DNA of 64,000 bases, taken from Natronogracilivirga saccharolytica. Lineage in GTDB: Bacteria > Bacteroidota > Rhodothermia > Balneolales > Natronogracilivirgulaceae. Positions 36,803 to 48,800 of the stretch are shown in pieces. The stretch lies in contig NZ_JAFIDN010000007.1 in assembly GCF_017921895.1 (NCBI RefSeq), positions 154,475 through 218,474 on the forward strand. Reading direction: 5' to 3'. A model generated the notes under the pieces. It had not been told where the DNA came from. It ran no database searches and saw nothing but the letters and a program-made list of their open reading frames with translations. A program made the translations under genes and the position numbers. Position 1 is the first letter of the stretch. Every line of letters begins with the position of its first letter.

Positions 36803-39800
36803 ATGAAACGGATAGCCGTTTACCTGAAACAGCCGGCAGCTCTTTTGGGTTTGGTGGTGCTGGCAGCCGGTTTTATGCTTCACAATACTGCAGCAGCGCA
36901 GGGCATGACCCAGGTTACCATTGTCGGAATTCCCTCAACTCTGCCTTCCCCGTATACCGATCAGCTTGAACAGAATTTCCGGACAGGGCAGTATCAGGTA
37001 ATCTTTAATTACAACACCACTGCTTCAGCTCCGGAAATGTTTGAATTTAATTTTGTGCTCTCCAAAGACGGAGCCGAACAGATTAACATCACCTCCGAAC
37101 CTGTTTCACTTCGTCCCGGTACGCATATATTTACCTCGTTTTTTGATGATATTGCATTCGAAGAAGACGTCGGTGATATCATCGATCAGTTGGACAGCAA
37201 GCTTCGCAGCCAGGTTGTTCAGGCTGGTACGCTGCCTGAGGGACAGTACACGATCCGTATTGAAGCCCGTCCCGTTTGGCAAACAGGTATCAGCTATGTG
37301 CAGGGTATGGCCGTTTTCAATGTCCGGTTCCCGCAGCCTCCGGTACTGGTTTCTCCATCCGACGGGTCTAATGTCATCCAGGATATGCCTTCGTTTGTAT
37401 GGACACCGGTCATCGGCACGGAACAGGCAATTTTTTCCTATGAAATGCTGCTTGTGGAATTGTTTCAGGGACAAACTCCGCATCAGGCTATTCGCAGCAA
37501 CCGCGCTTATGCTCTCACAAATGTCACCGGCCGGACAGATATTCCTTATACACCTGATTTTTTACCACTGGAAGAAGGTGTTAATTATGCCTGGCAAATC
37601 ACGGCTTTCGATCTTTCAGGAGTACTGCCAATCCGCAATGAAGGCAGAAGTGAAATCTATACATTCACATACCGGAAAAAAACAGAGCCCGGAACCCTGG
37701 ACCAGATTAGGCAAATCTCAGAGCTTGTGCTGGTTCCCGGTTTTGCCCGTCTGACCGGTTTGGATGCACTGGAAGTCAGCGAAACGATGGACACCTATGT
37801 CCTCAACGGGCAGGCTGTTCTCATTATGGACTTCGAAGGGCAGCAGCCGACAGAAATGAGGGTGAGTGTACAAGACCTGAGGCTTCAAAAACACTCACTC
37901 AACAATCCTGTTTTGCTCGGGGGAACGGTAAAGGGTACCGCCCCGGATCTTCAGTATCTGAAGGGGCAGGCGGCCTCCTATGTGCAACTGAAAGAAATCC
38001 AGTGGAGAACAGGAACCGGCGTCACGGCATCAGCCGGCATTATTACACCGGAGGATGCGACGGTTCAGGCAAGTGGAAACCTGACCCTGCAGCGCAGCGG
38101 CATATCCGGAACGGTCACAGCAAAAGCAGGTGAAGGGTCGTTTCTTGCATTAACCGGGACTAAGCCTCTAGAACTGGGCTTAACCGCAATAACCGCAACT
38201 TTTCCGGATGGCAATGTCACAGCAACTGCCAGGGTACTGACCATAGGAGAAGTCAGTTGTGAAATACCCTCCATGTCGCTCGGTGAAGATACATTTACAA
38301 CATACATTAATTGTAATCTTGACGAGACGTTCTATCCCGCAGAAGATTCGGATAAACTCAAAATCACACTTCAGGATTTTAACGGACACGTAACCGGTTC
38401 ATGGCAGGATGAAGGGGAGTTCAGCTACTCCGCAAGTATCCGGAGCAGTTTCGGTATGTTACTGGATGGAGAACAGGGGAGATACTGCGGTGCGTCAGGA
38501 ACATTGATGCTTTCGGATGAAGATGGTATTGACATGAGCAACTTCAGATCAGATTGTGTACTGCCTGAGCCTTCCCTGAATCTCGGCTTCCTTAATCTGG
38601 CTTTTCGTAACCCCGGGTTGACCGCTCTTGAATATCACGCACCGGATGACTGGGATTTCGAGTTCAATTTTGATGCGGAGCTCTTTCTGCCAACGGCACC
38701 AAATGTAAAAATACCGGTGATTGAAAATATCACAGTTACTCCTGCCGGCATTCAGTTTCCACAAGTAACATTCGATGAATCGATCCTTCAGCCTCATATG
38801 ACAGTTGCTCTGGATCATCTGGAGCTCGCCCTGAAAAATTTCTCCCTCGAAAATTTTGTATTTCCCTGGTTTGAGTGGGATGGAACCGGTGCCGGACCGT
38901 GGGCTTTTTCTTTCGATGCCGGGATGCGTTTACCGGATATCCCCGCTTATCCGGAAGGGCTCAGAAATACTTCCATTGATATTTTCAACGCGCACATTAG
39001 CGGAGAAGCCGTTAGAGGAGAAGTTCACATGGAGGGTATGACGGATTGTCGTTGGGATTTCGGCGCCGGTTATGCTCTGGAAATCCATGACATAGGTGGT
39101 GAACTCGCCATTCTTTTTGAAGACGGTGCATTGACACCGGTCGCAGACCTCGACATTGATGCTGAGATATTCCTGGGGATTCCCTTTGTCGAAGAACCGC
39201 CCGAAATTGAAAAAATCCGCAATCATGTCAGTTTTACCTCTACCGCTTCCGGGTTTACAGGCGGGATTGAGAACTTTGCTCCTGCTGTCCCGCTTGAAGT
39301 CGGACCCTATACGGCTGATGTTACCCGGTCGGATCTGTCATTTTCTTACGCTGCAGGCGGACAGGCAGAAGCGATATTATCCGGCAGTGCGGTTATTGAT
39401 CTCGGTGAAGATAAATCAGCCTCGGGGTCATTTCTGCTGAACCTCATCACCGGTGATTTTTCAGACATGCAGTTTGAGCTGGAAGGTCCTTTTGAGTGGG
39501 CCATTCCGAAGGAAAACTCCGTTCTCGTATTCATCGTCGATTCCGCTGTATTGACCAGAGAGGGATTGTTCATCGACGGCCGCCAGTCCCTGCAGCTCGG
39601 AGCCGAAACCATGGGAGTCACCTTCGATGAACTCCTGGTCGACTGGCGTTCGTTTGAGGTAATAAGCGGACGTATCGTCCTGGATGAAGTGTTTACGTTT
39701 GAAGCCGGAATTGACGAACAAACCCATGAACTAACCTATTCAGCAAGTCTCAGTGATACGACTCTGTCGCTGACTCCGGGTGTTCTGATGCAGCTTGCGG

Positions 39801-42800
39801 GTACGGTAATTATTGACAGCCGGGGTCTTCACACCTCCGGAAGCTCCAGTGGTGCATTGCATTTCGGAGAATTTGCCTTCGAAAATCTGGAAGTGGTGTT
39901 CACCGACGATTTTGCCATGGGACTGTCACCATTCGGAGTGAGAGAAGGACAGGCCGATATATTTTGGGATAACCAGCGGATTGCCATGATTGACCATTCG
40001 GGGTTCCGGCCTGACTTCTCCTTTTTCGGTGACGAGTTTTTGCCGGATCGCATCCCGCTGCCTACCGAAGAAATCGCCTATTTGCAGATAAAGCAGAACG
40101 AGCAGCTCGTCGTGGAACTCAATAGGCTGGATGACGGGACCTACGAGATGCAGACCAAACCCGGAGAGCCGCTGAAACTCGTGCTTCCGGTTCTGCAGGG
40201 TGATCAGCCGCACCCCCCTGAACTCGACGTCAGCCTCTCCGCTTTCCGGTTGAACCCGACCACCGGCAACTATATAGCCGGAAGCGTCCATGCTGATGTT
40301 CCTCCGGACAGCCCGGAATTCGATCTGTCAGGATTTGGCATACCGCTCACCCTCAATGAAATTCAGTACGCTACCCAAAACATCAACGGTTCAGATTTTT
40401 CTGCACTGTTTCTCGAAGGATACCTGACACTTATGGAACACGATCTCGGTAATGAAGCCGGGGCAAGCCTGTATATACAAAGTGACGGCCGCGTACAGGG
40501 CAGTGTGGCGTTGCCTGATCTGGATACCACTATCCCGCTGGATCCTAACAGCAACATGGTGGAAATCCATGTGTCATCAGTTTTCGGGAATGTGGATATC
40601 CCGATGCTGCCCGCCGGCAATCCGAATTTTGTTTTCGATCTGGCCGGCGGGTTCCGGATCAATAAGTTTGACGGCACACCGCTCGGCAGCGCCGAAATGG
40701 AAGCACGCTTCAACGATCAGGGTTTTTCGGTTACCCGTTTCGAGGCTTCCGCTCTTTCCGAAGATGCCGTGCTTGATCTGACTTACTTCAGTCTGAAGGT
40801 CGATCAGATATCCTCTCTGAGCATGAATTATTCACCCGCCGCCGGATTCTCCTATTTTGCCGATCTGGACTTCACGATAGGAATGAAACTGCCGGGATGG
40901 GATCTTGTCGAAATCCCACTGAAAAATGTGGATATACGCAATGATATCGGTATTGTGATCCCCCCGCAGGATATTCACGCCGGTTCATTGCCGGGCTTTG
41001 CTCCCCGCGCACTTGATATGGGAGTTTTTCGACTGCAGCCGCTGGCTTTCCGGATGGAACGCGATACTATCAACATCCACGATTTTTCACCAGGTGATCT
41101 GCTCGCACTGGTGCCGGAAATGGATTTTGAACTATCATTCCCTGCTTTCAGCGATAACGCCCCGGCGATGGCTCAGCAGTCGCTGACATTAAACAGTGTC
41201 GGATTCAGCAACGGAATTCTGAGCGGCTCTCTGCTTCCGTATACACCTCCACGGGAGTCGGTTTTCCTGCCGCTCGGTCCGGCTGGTTTGCATGTCGATG
41301 AAATAAGCGGAGGTCTGTATACCACTGATGAAAACACCCAGGGGTTTGATGTTCAGCTCGGCGGCTATTTTGATATGCCCGAAATGTTCTCAGGCGATGA
41401 TGAGGCCTGCGAAACTTCTCGCGTCTCCTTTAGTTTGTCTTCCGAAGGCGGATTTAACGGTACCATTGATGATTTTCTGCCGTGCGGCGAGCTGGTGCTG
41501 GGACCGCTCAGCCTCGGCTTCGGAACCTCGCAGCTGGAACTGGCTTTTGCCGACGGAGCGCAAAGCGCCCTCCTTTCCGGTACAGCATCTGCTGTGATTG
41601 AGCGGGAGGGTATGAGCCCGGTTACCGCAAGCGGTGCACTCACCTTCGACCTCATCAATATGGAGATCATCAGCGGCTCCATTGGCATCAGTGATTCGTT
41701 TACCTGGCATATGCCGATAGAAGACCCCCTGTTTGGATTTACCGTCTATTCGGCAAGTATCGATTCTGACGGACTGACATTCAGTGCCGGAGGCACAATG
41801 AACGTCGGTGAAGGTACAATCAGTACGAATTTTAATGACTTTAATCTCAACCTCAGGGACGGGTCGGTATCAGCAGGAAGCGTGGATATTCTAAGTGCAT
41901 TTGCCATTGATGTAAGTCTTTACCCCACGCAATGGAAAATTTCGGATCCGGATGCCGAAAGGGATTACGAATACGGCCTTAGGCTGGTGATGCCCCCTGA
42001 TCTGACTATTGATAAAGATGGTTTGATGGTGGATGGCGCTAGCTGGGCTGCCCTGAGTTTCGGAGATGAGACCTATGATGCTCTCAGCCTCCATTTTGTG
42101 GAAATGGCTGTTGGAATCCGGCCAGTCGGAGTTACTTCGGGCCGGGCCGACCTCATGCTGGATGATGGAGATGAACCGGTGCGGCTCGCCTGGTTCGATG
42201 CCGATGGCTTCCATGCCGATCAGCTGCTCCGGGCAGTACCGTTTCCCGATACGCTTAACCTCCCGTCTCCCGATATTGCATATATTGTACTGAAAAATGA
42301 GCAGGGGCAGCATCTTGTTCAATCACGGGCTGTTGAAGGAGGGGTGGAGATTTATACCGACCAGCCCGTGCCGCTGGTAATTGCCGCTTTTGCCGATGAC
42401 CCCGCAGATGTAATGCAAATTGATGTCAGCTTCAGTGATGTCGTCATCAATGATGCTTACGAAGTCACCGGCGGCAGCATCTCAGTGGATGTCAGCCAGA
42501 CGCCGCTGAATCTCGCTCAATACGGTGATTTTCCGGTCTCAATCACCGCTCTCCATTTTCAAAAGCTGCCGGATCAACCCTACAGGCTGTATGCAGATGC
42601 CAGATTAACACTGCCTGAGGCACTTACGGATCTTGAAATTCTCGTAGAGCAAATAATGATGGGACCCGGAGGTTTTGCAGATGCTACATTCTCTGTGGGT
42701 ACCTATACCACCAGTCATACCGAAGGGGATGCTCCGGCCGTATATAGTCGCTCATTTGCGGACGGAGCCTTTGCCATTGATGTTCGCGGGGTGGAACTTA

Positions 42801-45800
42801 CCTTCGGAGATAATCCTTCCTACAAGTTTTCCGGCGATATCAGCAGCTCATTCCTGACCAACGCGGACGGGGATACTACCATAATCCATATTGCAGCCGA
42901 TTATTCCGCTGATAACTGGGCGTTTTCCCTTGATGTGGATCACATCACCCCGCAGGAAATGCCTATCGGTCAGGCCTGGCTCATTCTGGACGCTCTGAGC
43001 CCCGAGTTTGACGGAGGTGATTTTAACCTTGTTCTCGACGGCAGAATAGTGATGAGTGACCTCACCGGGGATGAGATGGAAGTAGGAATTGAGGGGCTTC
43101 GGATCGGCACCAGCGGCGTGTCGATAGCCAATGTAAACACAGACGACCTGGTGCCGCAAAGCCTGACCATGTTCGGACAGCCCGACATGCTTACGATTAC
43201 CGGGCTGGATATCGAACTTACACCGGCCAATCATCTGCTTATTGAGCTCAGCGGCAACCTGAATTTGTTCGAAGGAAAGGATCCGTTCTATTTCAGTGAC
43301 TTAAAACTCGGAACAGACGGTACTCTGGAACTGGGAGCCGGAAGTATGGCACTTTTAGGTGATCCCCCGGTGGTGTTGATGGGGGATTACCTGGTACTCA
43401 ACGCACTTCAGCTCAACATTCAGGATGGCATGGTGATGCTGACAGCTTCCACCCAGGCAACCCTGCCCGACCCGCTTTCGGCTTCCGCTCCCATGCACAT
43501 CACTGTGGATCATCAGGGCAATGTGTCCGTAGACGGACCGGCTTTTGTCATCGAGAATGTGTACGCAGGGCTTGGAGATCTGGCAACATTCAGACTCACC
43601 GGAGCCGGAATGAAAATCGACAATATATTTCACTCGCAGATGACATTCTTTGCATCCGCAGAGATCGATATCAACGGCAATGTCATTCAATTCGGTCAGC
43701 CCGGAAGCTCAGAAACATGGGGCATCAGATACCGGATGGCAGATCAGAAACTGGAATGGGATATCACCAATACACCGGACTTCCAGTTTGAAACCGGATT
43801 CTTTGCCTTGACGATTAGTAACACCTACCTGACAAATCCAGCAGATGCGTTGTTCGGAGTCTCACTGGATGCCAACGCCAGTTTTCTGCTGGAAGGTGTG
43901 GGAGGAGCCGGCCTGCAACTTGAAGGATTCGAAATTACAACCGCAGGCATCGGATCAATGGGTAACGTGACTGGCGGCGGTTTCAGTTTTGCCAGTGCCA
44001 TAAGTGTGCAAGTCGGCAGTTTTGACTGGGGCAGAAATGAACAAATTACTGTAATTCGCCAGGACGGAGACGACAAGAGTAATCCCGGAGGTTCGGAAGA
44101 ATCCTTTTATGTCAATGAGTTTCTTCGCTTTGCAAGCGACAACGGCAGCGCCGTCAGTATATCTGTTGAAGGCGGATTCAGCGGCGAAATTGAAGAGATC
44201 TTCTATTATCGCACTTCGGAATCCCTGTATCTGAATATTGAAGGTGTCGATTTAAAATTCAGCGATCACGCCCGCCTTTTTGCCAGCCTGGAGTATGAAC
44301 ATCAGCCCAATGGTTTTATGATGCGGGTAGCCGGTGGCGGATCGTTTGAAACTGCAGCAGGACAAAGTTACGGACTGGCTGCAATGGGACGTATGTCGAC
44401 ATTGAATAATCAGTTCAGTTTCGGAATATTTGTATCCGTTCAGGCCGATATTCCGCTCTTTCCCGGTGTGGTGTCTCTTACAGAAGCTGGAGGTGGTTTT
44501 TTCTATAATGCCACTAATCAGGACTTTGAAGATGTGGCAGCTCTGACCGATTATGATTTCTACAGCGAAACTGAGCCCTGGGTGGAAAAATCCGGAGACT
44601 ATGATTTTGCCGTCGCTCTGGTAGCAGGAGCAGGAGTGGTCGGTGTAGGCGGTGCTTATGCTGTTGACGGCAGAACCATGATTTTGATTACGGATCAGTG
44701 GTTCGCAATGGATGTGCAGGGAACGCTGCTCAGTCAGGGCAGCCGGCTGACAGCGGGTATGTATCTGGAAGCAGAATGGACTCCCGTTCTTCGTATTGCC
44801 GGAGGTGTCGGCGCCCGGCTGGATTACGCCTCCATTCTTTCAGGTGAAATTGCTATCGATTTCTTCGTTATTGAAGATCATCAAAACAGCACAGACGATG
44901 AAATGGCCGTACACTGGGCCATTCATGGTGACGGCTACCTGGATATCATCGGAGGTATTGCAACCGCAGAAGCCGCTTTTATGATCAGTACCGGAGGATT
45001 CTATACAGAAGTGAAAGTGGCACAGGGTTTTGACGTCTGGCTTATTTCTGCAAGCAGCAATTGGGAAGGGGCTATCTGGTGGATTTATGGCGGACAGTTC
45101 GGTGCTTATGTTGAAATAGGTTTTGAAGCAACTCTTTTTCAAGTGGCCAGTATCGGAGGCAGCCTGAAAGGAGCACTCATTGTGGATGCAGGCTATCTCG
45201 TATACGCTTCAGCCAACGCTTATGTTAGTGTCAGATGGGTTTATACAGGAGATGTAACGGTGTGGGTATCGATGCAGGACGGAAGATTCCGGGGAGGTCG
45301 CGGTTCCAACAGCGAGTACGACGAACTCATTGCCGAAGCCCGCAGGCAAGCCGGGGAAATGGGGGATCAGATGAACGAAGCACTTGCCGCCGCCGGAGCC
45401 CTCAGAGATATGCCGGAAGTGTTGATGATGAGTGAGGAAGTACTTGCCGCAGCCGGGGAAAGACTGGCCGGAGCGCCTCTGTTCATTCAGTATATGTACT
45501 TTATTTTTATAACTTCCAATGAGCTGGGGATGGCAGAGCAGCCATCGATACATAGGAATATTGCCAACCTCTTCTTACAGGGAGACCGCCCGCCGCCGGC
45601 ATCTGATTATCAGCTGGCTGCCCTGAGAACTGCTATGGATCAGAATTTTGATCAACTGATGGATGTAATTCAGCAGGTGGAGGGACATTTGAGTCAGACT
45701 TATGAACTGGCTCTGGAGTGGGAAGAACGTGCCGGTATACTGCTGGAAGGCGAAGTGGCGGATCCCCGCCAGGTAGTCAATATGAACTGGAACCAGGAAA

Positions 45801-48800
45801 CCAACCAGCCCCCATCATTCCGGGTAGACCCCGACCAGGCGGCACATAACAGGGAGTCTCTTGAGGATTTGAAACGGGCTGTAGATGAACTGGATGCCTA
45901 CTATATGACAGCTATTGACTCGGTTAGCAGCTACATCAGCCGTATTGAAATGGCCCTGGCAGATCAGGTGATAGACTACACCCGGGCTCTTCCGCGTCCA
46001 GGACGTACCGGTCAACTCCGCAGCTTGCAGGCCACCAGACCCGGAGCCAATTCAGTTTCACGGCAATATGCAAAAACAACCGAAGCCATTGACCATTTCT
46101 ACGGAAATTATGTCTCCCATCGCCGGAGTACTCACAGGTGGGCCGGACAACAACTGTCTGATTTTCACAACCTCCGGCTCGGTACAGGAGCTGCCTCGGT
46201 TCGTGAGGCAGTTATCCGGGGAAATGAAAACATGCTGACCGAAGCTTTTGAAAACTTTGTCAACTTGTATGGAACAAACTTCAGTCTGGCTTTTAACTAC
46301 ATCCATGAACACCGGCTTGATTACTGGATAACCCAGTTTCCCGGTAATATCAATCCCACTTCCCTGAGGCTTGCTCCCGGCATATCTTATAACCTGGCTG
46401 ATTATCTTCCGGATCAGACGGTAAATAAACTTATAGAGGTAGCTGCCTACAGACAGTTCTATGTTCATAGCCTGGATCCTGGAACCACCGCTGATGAAGC
46501 CCTGACGGAAAGGCAGAACTTCATTGATCAAATGGAGGGGTTTGCTTCAGATGACCTTCAAAGTCTGTTTATCAATTTTGTTCAAAAGGGCATTGAGTTC
46601 TGGTATCAAATGCCAAGGATGGGGCTGGAAGGAGTGCGTGATATCTCATTGGTTCAGGCCGACTCAGTTTCCGCTATTTACCGCGAAGGTATTCAGGAGC
46701 TGGAAGCAGCACATCAGGCCTTTACAACTACCATTGATGAAATCTACAAAATTAAAGCTTCCCTGACGATGAGCCTCCACGGTATGGTGGATATCTATGC
46801 CGGCCGGCGGGCTGATCTTGCAGGTGAAGAAGCAGCCGCTGACCTCTTGTCAATGAAGGAAGAGCTGGAACAGTTGCTGATGCCGCCACGCATCACCGGA
46901 ATACAGGTCAACAAAAACCTCTCCGGTTATAGCAATAAAGTCACCCTCAGCTGGAATGCACAGCATGAATCCGGTAACATTGTGGAATCCGGCTATTATC
47001 TGGCACCGGGTACCGTCGCAAGCGTTTTTGTGGACGGATTGCTGTCCGCCGGTGATGAAACCGATGTAACCCGGTATCTGTTCAAAGAACACTCAGAAGA
47101 AATTGTACGGAATATGCGTGCTGTAATCCGGGTCAGGGGACCTTCAGGAACTGCCATAAGCCGTCCGGCTACGTTTTCTGCTGCAGTTGATCAATACGCA
47201 AGTTACCAGGGTTATGCAGAAGCCGATGGCGTGTCGCAGAATATCGAAGCCGTCGATACGCCCCCCCCTTCCACGCCGGTGGTTAGTCTGGATTACAATC
47301 AGACGGTAAGAAACCGTATACATTCGGCCGGGGCAAGATTCCATACGTGGACAGAGCGCTGCTACTGGACTAATCTGCCGGATGAACTGCGGTTCGTTGC
47401 AAGCTCCTTTGATGCAGAATCGGATATTGCAGCCTTTGAGTACGCACTTGGAAGTACCAGGGGAGCAACAGATATCAAGGACTGGACACGAACTCCGGGC
47501 CGTGAGGTCATTCAGCCGGATCAGGTAACCTACGGAGGTCAGAACCTGACTCAGGAAATAATCATCAGACACCTGCACCTGGAGACCGCACCTCACTATC
47601 TGAGTGTGCGGGCGATAAACGGAGTGGATTTGGTAAGCGAAGTCAGGGAAGTGGCTGACCCCATCCGGTTTGATGCTGAGCCGCCATCAGCTCCTCTCAT
47701 AACCGATGAAGACATCGTAATGCCCCCGGTCGACGGTCTGTTACACATAACTCAGGCAGCAACCACCAGTGATCAGCAATTTGTTGACCCCTCACCCATG
47801 TCGGTAGCTGAGCCGATGATGACGATAAACTGGTCCGGAGCAACCGATCAGCTGTCGGGTATTCATGGTTATGAATATGTAATCACGACTGATAATGACG
47901 ATGAAGCGGCCTTTATGAACCTGGATGATGTAGTCTTTACCAGCGATACCCGGGCTTCTTTCAGCGAGGCACCGCTTAGCTTTACCGATGAAATATATGT
48001 TTTTGTCCGCTCTGTTGACAATGCCGGCAACCGAAGTCAAACAGCTGCTCAGGTCGGACCGATTGTGGCACTGGATCCGACCAGGCCGTCTATTCCGGTA
48101 ATCAGAGCCCGTGGAAAACCGGACGGTATCGGTTTCCACTTGATCCGTCCGTCGCTGGACTGGGAAACCGATGTCGCACGCTATGAATTCACAGCAGGCA
48201 CGCACCACTCTGCCGAAAATCTGTTTCCATGGACCCCGCTTGGGACATATGAGGTACGCCAGGAATTGCTGAGGTACAAAATGTTTGCCATGCACGGACA
48301 GTCTGCCACCAGTCTTGCTGCTCCCTATCTGAAAATCCCGCTGGATAACATTCCGGTGAACACCAGGCTTTATCTGCGCCTGCGATCCGTCAATCATCAG
48401 GGAACCGTTTCAGGTACCGGACACAGCGGTTGGGTCGCTCATGATACCACACCGCCTTTGAACCCGTCGGTATCTCTGAGCAGAACCGGTGATTCGATGA
48501 CTATAGAGGTAGGCAACATCCGGGATCCGCAAAGCGGTATTTCCAGGGTAGAGTACCGGGTGGTCGATACATCTTATCATGATGACAGGTTGCGGAGTTT
48601 AACTCCCAGATTAGCCAATGTCGTCGGCTGGACGGACTTATTCCCGATCGGACATATTCAATACGGTACCCTTGGCGGAAGTCAGACGGTTGCTATCGGA
48701 GACCATGACTATCAGCAACTTAAGGTTTATGTGAGAGTGACCAATGGCAACGGAATGCAAACCACAGTTACCCGGACACCGTCCTTTCATTACTCACCAG

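Noticed and set aside
36719..36803. Start of the giant protein at 36719
   Set aside because: That start lies inside the upstream barrel gene and precedes a clear signal peptide beginning at the Met at 36803.
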